Positions 42,940 to 50,656 of a stretch of 64,000 nucleotides of DNA are shown piece by piece. Origin of the DNA: Solirubrobacter sp963736505 (lineage in GTDB: Bacteria; Actinomycetota; Thermoleophilia; Solirubrobacterales; Solirubrobacteraceae); assembly GCA_963736505.1 (NCBI GenBank), contig CAVTOZ010000003.1:1302001-1366000 (forward strand). Reading direction: 5' to 3'. The translations under genes were made by a program, and so were the position numbers. Numbering within the stretch: the first letter of the stretch is position 1; every line of letters begins with the position of its first letter. The notes below the pieces were generated by a model that was not told the DNA's origin, ran no database searches, and worked only from the letters and a program-made list of their open reading frames with translations.

Positions 42940-44406
42940 ATGCGCGCGTGGTCACCGCTCACCGCGACGCTCGCGGTCCTGGCGGCGGTCTCGGCCGCGC
43001 CCGCGTGGGCGGGCTCGGGCGGGATCGCCACGGGGGTCTTGACATACACCGCCGCGGCGGGGCAGGACAACATCGTCCTGGTGTCGCGGATCGGGGCCGA
43101 CATCCGGATCTCGGACTCCGGCGGCGTGAGCTCCAGCGCCGCCTGCGCCGTCATCAGTGCCACCGTGCTGGACTGCGGCCCGGAGACGGCGCTCGCCGGC
43201 GTCATGGTCAACGCCGGCGACGGCAACGACGATCTGAAGGTGGACGGAACCACGTCGCCGGCACTGCCGATCTCGCTGGGGGGCGGCCTCGGCGCCGCCG
43301 ACGTGGCGGACTTCTCGCTGTCGCCGGTCGGCCTCAGCATCGATCTCGGGTCCGGGACGGCGACCGGCGCGGGCACCCAGTCGCTGTCCGGCATCGAGAA
43401 CGTGATCGGGTCCTCGCACGACGACTTCCTCAGCGGCGACGGCAGCGCCAACGCGCTCGACGGCGGCGACGGGACCAACACCCTCCTTATCACCGTCGGC
43501 GGCGCCGTGACCGTCAACCTGACGACCGGCCACGCCGTGTCGGGCGCCACCGACGACACGCTGACCCGCATCCAGAACGCCAAGGGAACCGCAGGCAACG
43601 ACACGTTCGTCGGAAACAGCGCCGGCAACGCGTTCGACGGCGGCGGCGGGACCGACACGGTCGACTACACGACATCGCCGACTCCCGTCAGCGTGGATCT
43701 TGCGCTTGGCGCCGCGACCGGCCAGGGCAACGACACGCTCACCGCGATCGAGAACGTGACGGGGTCCCCGTTCAACGACACCCTCACCGGGGACGGCGAC
43801 GCCGACGTCCTCGACGGCGGGGGCGGAAGCGACGCCATCGACGGCCTGGGCGGAACCGACGTGCTGCGCGGCGGCGCCGGCGCGGACACGGTCCGCTCGC
43901 TCGACGCCCTGGACGACATCGTCGACTGCGGCGCCGACACCGACACGCTGACCGCCGACCAGTTCGACGCGATCACGGCGTGCGAGAACGTCGACCAGAC
44001 TACGGCCTTGACGGGCCCGCAAGGGTCGGCCGGCGCGACCGGGCCCGCTGGTCCGGCAGGGCTCACCGGACTCCAGGGCGCCCAGGGCACGCCCGGACCC
44101 GCCGGCGCGCCGGGCGCCGCCGGCCAGCTCGTCCTCGTCGCCTACCAGGCCGGCATCGCGCGCTCGCGCGTGAGCGTCCGCTACGCGCTGACCGGCAGCG
44201 CGTCGCTCGAGCTGTCGGTCAAGCCGCCGCGCGGACCGGCCGTCGTCGTCGCCCGCGTCATGGGGAAGCCCGGCGTCGGGAGCATCGCATGGAACCGCAA
44301 GCTGAGGGGCAAGCGCGCGGGCCCGGGACGCTACCGGCTCACGGTCACGGCCGTCCGAGGGACCACGCGCGCGAGCAGCTCGTTGCCCGTCACCCTGCGC
44401 CGCTGA
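42940..44406 (+). CDS. Secreted RTX-like and collagen-like repeat protein
   Basis: 488 residues. Signal peptide MRAWSPLTATLAVLAAVSAAPAWA. Residues 80-320 contain RTX-type nonapeptide calcium repeats (GDGNDDL, GSSHDDFLSGDGSANALDGG, GTAGNDTFVGNSAGNAFDGGG, LDGGGGSDAIDGLGG, LRGGAGADTV). Residues about 355-395 are a collagen-like Gly-x-y stretch (GPQGSAGATGPAGPAG onward), and a C-terminal beta domain follows. It begins 4 nt after the upstream secreted gene. No lipase, protease or other toxin module is attached, so a structural or adhesive role is likely. Confidence 0.83.
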   Translation: MRAWSPLTATLAVLAAVSAAPAWAGSGGIATGVLTYTAAAGQDNIVLVSRIGADIRISDSGGVSSSAACAVISATVLDCGPETALAGVMVNAGDGNDDLKVDGTTSPALPISLGGGLGAADVADFSLSPVGLSIDLGSGTATGAGTQSLSGIENVIGSSHDDFLSGDGSANALDGGDGTNTLLITVGGAVTVNLTTGHAVSGATDDTLTRIQNAKGTAGNDTFVGNSAGNAFDGGGGTDTVDYTTSPTPVSVDLALGAATGQGNDTLTAIENVTGSPFNDTLTGDGDADVLDGGGGSDAIDGLGGTDVLRGGAGADTVRSLDALDDIVDCGADTDTLTADQFDAITACENVDQTTALTGPQGSAGATGPAGPAGLTGLQGAQGTPGPAGAPGAAGQLVLVAYQAGIARSRVSVRYALTGSASLELSVKPPRGPAVVVARVMGKPGVGSIAWNRKLRGKRAGPGRYRLTVTAVRGTTRASSSLPVTLRR

Positions 44407-44479
44407 CCGGCCGGCATTAGGGCGACCGCGCTGGTATCCCGGGCCCGCTTGCGGTTAGGCTCGACTCCGGCCCGGATCG

Positions 44480-45649
44480 ATGCCTGCCTATTGCTCATCC
44501 TGCGGCACGTCGGCTGCTCCTGGCACGGAGCGCTGCGCGCAGTGCGGGAACGATCTGACCACGCGCGCGCGGGTGTCGGCGGGCATGAACGCCTGCTCGC
44601 GCTGCGCGTCGCTGCTGCACGCCGGAGCGAAGTTCTGCGGCGCGTGCGGCAATCAGGTGAGCGTGGACGCGCCCGCGGAGCCGGAAGTCGAGCCGGCGAC
44701 GTCGCCCCCGCCGCCGGGTCCTGCGACCTCTCCCTCCACGCCTCCGCCCACACGTCCGCCCTCGCTGACCGACGTGCTCATGGCCACGCCGGCGTCCGCG
44801 ACTCCCGATGCGCCTGCGCCCCCGCCGCTCGCCGAGGATGCACCGCCGCGCCCGCCGGCGGTTCCAAGGCCGGCGCCCGCGCCGGACCTCACGGGCAGCG
44901 AGGCGCAAGGCGCGCGGCCGCGGGACTTCTTCACGTACAACGCGCTCCCCGCGTCCAGGCCGCCGGAGGACACGTCGGCCCTGGAGGCCGAGTTGCCCCA
45001 GGCGGCGCCACCGCCCGTCAACGAGCCGCCACCGCCGGCGCCCGCGGCTCCGCCCGCGCCCGCGGCGCCGCGTCCCCCCGAGCCGCCACCGCCGTCCCGC
45101 GCGCCGACCGTCCGGGCTCCCGCCGGCGACCGCTGGTCCGGCGGGACGATCGCCGCCATCGTCGTCACGGTGGTGCTGCTCGTCGGCGCCGGGGTCGCTG
45201 CGCTCGTGTTGAGCGGCGGCTCGGACACGCCGAAGCCGGCGGCCGCCAGCGCGGCGCGCGAGACGCCGGCCGCGCCGGCTCGGACCCCCAAGCCCGTCGC
45301 CGCGCTCAGACGTCAGGTGCAGTCGCTCGACGTCCTGATGAAGGCGTCGAAGCAAGGCCGCGCCGCCGCCGTCAAGGGCGACATCAAGGCGGCGATCGCG
45401 AACCGGTCGAAGCTGCTCCAGGATCTCAAGCGCGTCAGCTCCGAGGCCAAGGACGCGCGCCTGAAGGCGGGGTTGCGGAGCTTCACGGCCGCGATCCGCG
45501 AGTCCCTGCGCCAGAACCGCGAATGCGCCGCAAGGTGCACCGCGAGCGAGCTGAACAAGGTCAACCGCCTCAAGCAGCAGGCCCTCGCCACGCTCAACCC
45601 GCTCCTGCGCAAGTACGCACAGACGTCCTACAGCAGCCGCGACATCTGA
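44480..45649 (+). CDS. Double zinc-ribbon, Pro-rich, single-pass membrane protein
   Basis: 389 residues. Two N-terminal zinc ribbons (MPAYCSSCGTSAAPGTERCAQCG and ACSRCASLLHAGAKFCGACG) would be cytoplasmic. A Pro-rich linker (about 65-225) leads to a membrane helix (GTIAAIVVTVVLLVGAGVAALVL, near 230-252), then a helical, probably extracytoplasmic domain (about 270-389) with a Cys pair (CAARC). TAGGCT lies 18 nt before the ATG, so the leader is very short. Similar zinc-ribbon membrane proteins are common and uncharacterised in actinobacteria. Confidence 0.82.
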   Translation: MPAYCSSCGTSAAPGTERCAQCGNDLTTRARVSAGMNACSRCASLLHAGAKFCGACGNQVSVDAPAEPEVEPATSPPPPGPATSPSTPPPTRPPSLTDVLMATPASATPDAPAPPPLAEDAPPRPPAVPRPAPAPDLTGSEAQGARPRDFFTYNALPASRPPEDTSALEAELPQAAPPPVNEPPPPAPAAPPAPAAPRPPEPPPPSRAPTVRAPAGDRWSGGTIAAIVVTVVLLVGAGVAALVLSGGSDTPKPAAASAARETPAAPARTPKPVAALRRQVQSLDVLMKASKQGRAAAVKGDIKAAIANRSKLLQDLKRVSSEAKDARLKAGLRSFTAAIRESLRQNRECAARCTASELNKVNRLKQQALATLNPLLRKYAQTSYSSRDI

Positions 45650-45758
45650 GCGGCCGGTCTCTGGTGCCCGAGCGTGGTTGGCGCCGGCGTGCTCGGTCGG
45701 CGTAGGCTCCATTCCGGGTTGTCACCGGGGTAGGGCGCGTAAGGAGGAGCACAGGCCC

Positions 45759-46238
45759 GTGAGCGAGCAGACGCCATACATCGACTTTGAGAACCTCCCC
45801 TCTCCGAGCGAGGGCTTTCTGGTCACCCTGTTCATCACGGTGCGAAGCGTCGCTCGGTCTCGCGCGTTCTACTCGGACGTCCTCGGCGGCCAGGTCGTAC
45901 TGGAAGAGAACCCGTGCATGGTCAAGCTCGCCAACTCGTGGTTGATCATGAACCCGGGCGGTGGCCCTACTCCGGACAAGCCCGACATCTCGGTCGTCGA
46001 CTACGAGCCTGTGAATACCGTCTCGAGCTTCCTGAACCTGCGCGTAGCCGACATCCAGGACTGCTATGCGCGGTGGAGCGCGAAGGGGGCCGAGTTCGTG
46101 ACGCCGCCGATCGATCGCGGTGCTGAGATCCGTTGCTACATGCGCGACCCCGACGGCTACATGATCGAAGTCGGGCAGTCCACCGGACTGCTCGAGGGCC
46201 GGCTCGCCCAGAAGCGACCCGAGGATCTGCCGGGCTAG
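45759..46238 (+). CDS. VOC/glyoxalase-family protein
   Basis: A 159-residue vicinal-oxygen-chelate fold: FLVTLFITVRSVARSRAFYSDVLGGQVV, a middle NSWLIMNPGG strand, and the second half CYARWSAKGAEFVTPPIDRGAEIRCYMRDPDGYMIEVGQS. The closing Glu (MIEVGQ) is the usual metal ligand, but no His is seen at the first metal position. It could be a dioxygenase or a resistance-type binding protein. GTG 45759 is preceded by AAGGAGGAGC about 8 nt upstream. Confidence 0.87.
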   Translation: MSEQTPYIDFENLPSPSEGFLVTLFITVRSVARSRAFYSDVLGGQVVLEENPCMVKLANSWLIMNPGGGPTPDKPDISVVDYEPVNTVSSFLNLRVADIQDCYARWSAKGAEFVTPPIDRGAEIRCYMRDPDGYMIEVGQSTGLLEGRLAQKRPEDLPG

Positions 46239-46255
46239 CGCGAAGAGTTGTGCGC

Positions 46256-46564
46256 ATGGCCGGCGCGCGTTCTGCTGCCGAGGTCCCGATGCCGCGCGGT
46301 CGGGGAGACGAGTTCGCGGCGCGGCGCGGGCGCGAGGCGGAATTCGCGGCGCTGGTCGGGGACTTCACCCGCGACGCCGCCGCGCGCGGGGAGGGCTTCG
46401 CGTTGGCGTTCGCCGGGCAGGCCGGCGCGGTCCTGTACAACGGTCTGGGCCGCTACGAGGATGCCTTCGCCGCGGTGCATGAGGCCGTTGACGTCGCGTC
46501 CTATCCCGAGATGAGCCCGCAGAGTGCAGTCGTCGAGCTGGTGGAGAGTGTTCATCCAGCGTGA
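46256..46564 (+). pseudogene. Relic of a LuxR-type ATPase regulator (TPR part only)
   Basis: A 102-codon ORF with EGFALAFAGQAGAVLYNGLGRYEDAFAAVHEAVD followed by AVVELVESVHPA. This matches the tetratricopeptide region typical of large LuxR-family regulators (usually near 900 residues), with no AAA ATPase part and no C-terminal helix-turn-helix. The first 35 residues are unrelated and basic. It is best read as a decayed remnant; it follows the VOC gene by 17 bp. Confidence 0.5.
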
Positions 46565-46686
46565 GCACGCCTCGCCGCCGCCGCTCCATTCATAGATCGT
46601 CGGTCCGGCCATCCAGGACAGCATTTCGGGGTGCGGTCTGCACCCTGGTCACGGAACGGCGGTTGGGAGGATGATCGCTCTCGGCC

Positions 46687-47643
46687 ATGTATGCACGAGC
46701 ACGCGAGCCGGAGCGCCAGGAGGCGCCGCGGGGGCGAAGCCAGCCGCCGCCAGCCCCGCTCGCCGGGCTAGGCAACCAGGCGATGATCCGGCTGCTGCGT
46801 CCCGCTCTAGCGCGCGAGCCGGCGCCTTCGCGGCTGAAGACCGAGCCGGTCACGGACCTCCCCGGCGGCGACTACGCCGAGACGCTGCGCGGCGGCGGCA
46901 GCGTCATCCCGATCTATGCGGAGCTGGCGAAGCTGCTCGACGTGACCAAGCTCGAGGGCTTCTCGGCCGACATCAACCGAGCGCTGCGGCCGGATCCGGC
47001 GGATCTCAAGCCAGGCCTGAACTTCGTCGCCCGGCTCGGCGACCGCGGGCAGACCGGGTATCTGCTGGACGGCGCGTTCACCGGCAAGCTGCCGACGACG
47101 CGGACTGGATCGGAGCCGAAGGTCGCGATCCTGCTCGGCCCGGGGGCGTTCGATCCGGGCAACAAGGCGGCCGCGCTCGGCGTGCTGCGCCACGAGATGG
47201 AGCACGCCTTCCATGACCTGCTGGCGGCGAACGCGCTCAAGCGCTGGCGGGAGGACGCGGCCACGGACAAGACCCCCTTCGTGGGCTGGCTGGAAAAGCA
47301 GAGCATGTCGGCCATGGACCTCGCGCTCGTGCGCGAGCGGATCGAGGCTGTCAAGGTCGACACCGAGGCGCTCGCGCACCTCGAGGGCTTCATCGCCGGC
47401 TTTCCGGTCGAGGCGCCGGACGTCAAGGAGGGCGCGCACCGCGTCTACGAGAACGAGCTCAAGGAGGCGGCGCATTATTGGCTGTCCGCGGACAAGCCCG
47501 TCAAGGCCGAGTTCATCACACGGCTGAAGGCGTTCAGGAGCCGGATGAAGGGCGAGCGGCTCGACACGCTCGTCGCCGGCCTCAAGGACCTCAAGGCCGG
47601 CGACAAGACGTACGCGCCGCTGGTCGATGGCGTGCTGGGCTGA
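46687..47643 (+). CDS. Predicted HExxH zinc metallopeptidase with injection-system-cargo-like N-terminus
   Basis: 318 residues. The N-terminus (QPPPAPLAGLGNQAMIRLLRP, about 19-39) resembles the leader of DUF4157-type proteins linked to extracellular contractile injection systems, in which a 'GN-A-RLL' motif precedes the effector. The body has HEMEH at 169-173 (zinc-binding HExxH) within GVLRHEMEHAFHDLL, and charged helices after it. There is no signal peptide. No injection-system genes are in the window, so a cargo role is inference. GGGAGG lies 16 nt before ATG 46687, too far to be decisive; the start may differ. Confidence 0.65.
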   Translation: MYARAREPERQEAPRGRSQPPPAPLAGLGNQAMIRLLRPALAREPAPSRLKTEPVTDLPGGDYAETLRGGGSVIPIYAELAKLLDVTKLEGFSADINRALRPDPADLKPGLNFVARLGDRGQTGYLLDGAFTGKLPTTRTGSEPKVAILLGPGAFDPGNKAAALGVLRHEMEHAFHDLLAANALKRWREDAATDKTPFVGWLEKQSMSAMDLALVRERIEAVKVDTEALAHLEGFIAGFPVEAPDVKEGAHRVYENELKEAAHYWLSADKPVKAEFITRLKAFRSRMKGERLDTLVAGLKDLKAGDKTYAPLVDGVLG

Positions 47644-47708
47644 CGCTTTAGAGAGGGCCGGAGGAGGGACTCCTGGTCGTTTGCGCTGGCGCACGTTACG
47701 CTTTACGC

Positions 47709-47984
47709 ATGGCGAGAAGGGTAAAGAACAGTGCCGGTCGTCGTCGTGGCAACGACGCGGTGGCGAAGACGCGAATCTCGTCCAAGCATCAGGTCACGAT
47801 CGCCAAGGAGGCCTTTCAGGCCGCGGGCTTTCAGGCCGGCGATGTGGTTGCCGTGCGTGCGGTCGGGCCTGGGCGCGTCGAGCTCACCCGCCTTGACGAA
47901 CTGTTCGCCAAGCACAGTGGGCGCGTCAAGGGAGGCAGCGAGGCGCGCGAAGCGATCGAGCAGTTGCGCGACGAGTGGCTGTAG
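47709..47984 (+). CDS. vapB: AbrB/MazE-type antitoxin (VapB)
   Basis: 91 residues. The swapped-hairpin DNA-binding core is TRISSKHQVTIAKEAFQAAGFQAGDVVAVRAVGPGRVELTRLD, with a helical toxin-binding tail (REAIEQLRDEWL) and an unusual basic N-terminal extension (MARRVKNSAGRRRGND). Leaderless ATG with TACGCT 6 nt upstream. The stop overlaps the PIN toxin start by 10 nt. Confidence 0.88.
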   Translation: MARRVKNSAGRRRGNDAVAKTRISSKHQVTIAKEAFQAAGFQAGDVVAVRAVGPGRVELTRLDELFAKHSGRVKGGSEAREAIEQLRDEWL

Positions 47985-48418
47985 CGCTCGTCGACAGCTC
48001 GGCGATCATCGCCTACCTCGTGGAGGACGACGCGTTGCATGAAGGCGCGGTGCGGGCGATCGAATCCGCGATGCGCGGCGGCAAGTCGCTGGCCATGTCA
48101 GCGGTGACCTGGAGCGAGACGCTGCATGGCGCGCTGCTCGGATATCTGCCGGAGGCGGCGTTGCGCGAGTTCGCCGGCGATTTCGGCATCGAGGTCCTCG
48201 ACGTCGACGTAGACGTCGCCGAGCAGGCGGCTGCGCTGCAGAAGGCGTACCGCGACACGAGTACACGGGAACCGCGCCCGAAGCTGCGAACGCCCGACGC
48301 GTTGATCCTCGCGACCTCGCTCGTCTACCGCGACGTCGACACCGTCATCGGCGGGGACGCGAAGTGGACGAAGATCCCCGGCGTCGAGGCCGAAATCGCC
48401 TTGCTCGAGACGAGCTAG
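47975..48418 (+). CDS. vapC: PIN-domain toxin (VapC)
   Basis: 147 residues from GTG 47975. PIN acidic residues are in ALVDSSAIIAYL (Asp), SAVTWSETLHG (Glu), TPDALILATSL (Asp) and IGGDAKWTKIP (Asp). Predicted ribonuclease held inactive by the AbrB-type antitoxin encoded just upstream. This pair is unrelated in sequence to the two other PIN modules at 22.8-23.5 and 61.2-61.9 kb. Confidence 0.88.
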   Translation: MAVALVDSSAIIAYLVEDDALHEGAVRAIESAMRGGKSLAMSAVTWSETLHGALLGYLPEAALREFAGDFGIEVLDVDVDVAEQAAALQKAYRDTSTREPRPKLRTPDALILATSLVYRDVDTVIGGDAKWTKIPGVEAEIALLETS

Positions 48419-48420
48419 CC

Positions 48421-48435
48421 CCCGCGAGCCGCGGG
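48421..48435 (+). terminator. Short hairpin after vapC
   Basis: CCCGCG-AGC-CGCGGG, a 6-bp perfect GC stem 2 bp after the vapC stop codon. Weak but well placed. Confidence 0.35.
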
Positions 48436-48745
48436 CCGCCTCGGTCAACTACGAATCACGAACGCCTCCCAGCGACACGCGAGATCCTCATCGAGGCGCC
48501 TCGTGCTCTCGCTTGAGGCTTCGCCGGCTAGGCACGGCACCAGCGCAACGAGGAGCGCGCTCGACGTGGTGATGCCGTCGACGACGGCCTTCACGCAGAC
48601 GTGGCTTGATACGCCCAGCGCCCGGCGTGGAGTCACTTCGACGGCGGCAATTCTGCCTCGATGCGCGACTCGCGGCCTCGGTCTTCCCGCGGCGCTCCCG
48701 CCGAGCGTGCCGAAGTGATGGCCGTCCGCGGACCGCCAAAGCCCC
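48436..48745. other. Region without a recognised gene
   Basis: About 310 bp between vapC and the GH13 relic. A minus-strand frame near 48636-48445 reads protein-like for a short stretch (VSSHVCVKAVVDGI, SALLVALV) but has no start context and no family I recognise. It may be further debris of the sugar-utilisation locus. Confidence 0.4.
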
Positions 48746-49299
48746 GCGGAGGCCGTCGACGCCCCGGTCCAGCCAGAATCGAAGCACCTGCTTGAGATCG
48801 GGTTGGCCGGGATCGAACAGATGCAGGTACCACTGACCGGCGTCCTCGCCGCGGCCGGTCAGCGGTCCCACCCGGCTCCACGCGGAGCCGCCGAACATCG
48901 ACACCCAGTTGTTCGGCGGTTCGCTCCCGTTCTCGCCGCCGCCGGCGCGGAAGACGTACCGACCGCGTTCGGCGCTGTCGGGAGGCGAGGCCAGCGCGCG
49001 CTGAAACCACTCGTGGTCCGCGGACGTGTGGTTCGGGACGATGTCGACGATCACCCGGAGCGCGAGAGCATGCGCGCGCCCGACAAGCTCCTCGAAGTCC
49101 GACAGCGTGCCGAAGCGCGGATCGACATCGCAGTACTCCGTGACGTCGTATCCGCCGTGATCCCGGCCAGATCGCCCACGCCGTCGCCATCGGCATCGGC
49201 GAACGAGCGCGGATAGATCTGATAGACGACGGCGTCGCGCCACCACTCCGCGGGCTTCGCCGCCGCGGATTGGGTCTCCGGCAGGATGCCGAGGCTCAC
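48746..49299 (-). pseudogene. GH13 alpha-glucosidase relic (internal deletion and 3' truncation)
   Basis: The first 47 codons from GTG 49299 match an oligo-1,6-glucosidase/alpha-glucosidase N-terminus (EWWRDAVVYQIYPRSFADADGDGVGDLAGI). At about 49158 the homology jumps to another frame, GGYDVTEYCDVDPRFGTLSDFEELVGRAHALALRVIVDIVPNHTS, missing roughly 40 residues. It continues through WYLHLFDPGQPDL and stops after LDRGVDGLR, before the catalytic Asp and Glu of the barrel. The gene is thus dead. Its start overlaps the stop of the ROK regulator (GTGA), so it was once the second gene of that operon. Confidence 0.8.
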
Positions 49300-50510
49300 G
49301 GTGCGGGCAGCTTACGAGACGTGTGCGCGACGACTCGGAACTCGCCGTCGTCGGACGCGATCAACGCAGCTGCGCCAAGGGTCTCCGCACGGTCGCCGAG
49401 CTCGCCGGCGAGGACGCGCGTGGCTCGGGCGATCGGCGCGGGAACATGCTGCGCGATCGCCGACTGAACTCCGGCCACGACGGCGGGAGCCGCCGGTCCG
49501 AGCTCGGCGTCGATGATGATGGCCTCCGGATTGATCAGGACGCACATGGGCGACAGCGCGGCGCCGAGGGCGCGTCCGAGGTCTATGAAGAGCAGGCTCA
49601 CGCCGTCCTCTCCCGCCCCGGTGAGCTCGAGCAGCTCGTCGAACGTGACGCGGTCGCCGTAGGTCGGCCTGGCGAGCTCGACGAGCCGGCGCGCGCCGGC
49701 CGAGACGGACAGGCATCCTCTCCGTCCGCACATACAGACCGGTCCGTCGTCATCGACGTGCAGGTGTGCCAGCTCTCCGGCGAAGCCGTGGGCGCCGCGG
49801 ACGAGTCGCCGGTCGATGACGACTCCGGCTCCCAGCCCGTGGATGAACTTCACGTAGAGGAAGCTCTCGAACTCGCGCGCCGCGCCGAAGGCGGCCTCGC
49901 CGAGCGCCGCGAGGTTCGCGTCGTTCTCGGCGAGGCAGGGGACGCCCAAGGCCGCCGACAGCTCTCGCGTGGGATCCTGGGAGAGCCAACCGGGAAGATG
50001 CTGTCCGCGGCGGCCCCATTTGAGGACGGGCGAGATCACGCGCCGCGACTGGCTGGTCCGCCTGGCCGCCTGTAGCGGCGCGGGAACGCCGACGGCGGCG
50101 CCGATCAGCGGCGGCAGCCGTGAATGGCCGGCCTCGGCGAGCGCCTGCTCGAGCAGCGTGAACGCGTCGGAGGCGAAGCCCTCGACCGCCTCGTTGGCGT
50201 CGAACGGCCGAGTTGCCGACGCCTTGATCGTGCCGTCGAGGTTGACGAGCGCGACGGTCATCCGCCGCCGGGTCAGTGCGACGGTCACCGCGTCACCCGT
50301 CGAGTGTGCCGGCGTCAGCGCCCGGGCCGGCCGCCCTCGTCCTCGTGGCGCTTCGGCGGAGTCCACCTCGACCAGCTCGTGACGCGCGACCAGACGGGCC
50401 ACGGCGCTGACGACGGTCGGACTCGGCAGCCCCGTCCGGCGAGCGACTTGGGCGCGGGTCAGCGGAGGGCCCGAGCGGAGGAGATCCATCACACGCTCCT
50501 CTGCACTCAC
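49296..50510 (-). CDS. ROK-family transcriptional regulator
   Basis: 404 residues. The N-terminal winged helix is AEERVMDLLRSGPPLTRAQVARRTGLPSPTVVSAVARLV. The ROK kinase-like domain follows, with the zinc motif region CMCGRRGCLSV and the sugar-site tract AENDANLAALGEA. ROK repressors such as XylR/NagC respond to sugars. The GTG start at 50510 has TAAGGT 7 nt upstream (leaderless). It is divergent from the secreted GH3 beta-glucosidase, with a dyad operator in the gap, so it most likely represses itself and the GH3 gene until a beta-glucoside appears. Confidence 0.9.
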   Translation of the reverse strand: MSAEERVMDLLRSGPPLTRAQVARRTGLPSPTVVSAVARLVARHELVEVDSAEAPRGRGRPARALTPAHSTGDAVTVALTRRRMTVALVNLDGTIKASATRPFDANEAVEGFASDAFTLLEQALAEAGHSRLPPLIGAAVGVPAPLQAARRTSQSRRVISPVLKWGRRGQHLPGWLSQDPTRELSAALGVPCLAENDANLAALGEAAFGAAREFESFLYVKFIHGLGAGVVIDRRLVRGAHGFAGELAHLHVDDDGPVCMCGRRGCLSVSAGARRLVELARPTYGDRVTFDELLELTGAGEDGVSLLFIDLGRALGAALSPMCVLINPEAIIIDAELGPAAPAVVAGVQSAIAQHVPAPIARATRVLAGELGDRAETLGAAALIASDDGEFRVVAHTSRKLPAP

Positions 50511-50528
50511 GTACCAGACCTTACACGT

Positions 50529-50552
50529 TTTCGAACGAGGATTCATTCGAAA
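50529..50552. promoter_or_regulatory. Inverted-repeat operator between ROK and GH3 genes
   Basis: TTTCGAA (50529-50535) and TTCGAAA (50546-50552), a perfect 7-bp dyad with a 10-bp spacer. It lies just upstream of the -10 box of the ROK gene (TAAGGT, 50523-50518) in the 146-bp divergent region. Position and symmetry fit a sugar-responsive repressor site. The remainder of the gap toward GH3 is AT-rich (TTTTAACGATTATAAATCG), suiting its promoter. Confidence 0.6.
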
Positions 50553-50656
50553 GCGCCTTGTATTCCGACCGATTCTGGCCGTATTGTGCTCCATAGGGCT
50601 GGCAATACTGGTTTTAACGATTATAAATCGCCTGCTCTGATCGAGAGGAGAGGGAG

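Noticed and set aside
46671..47216. 181-codon ORF beginning 1 nt after GGGAGG
   Set aside because: It is the wrong frame of the HExxH protein gene; composition is Arg/Ala-rich with no motif.
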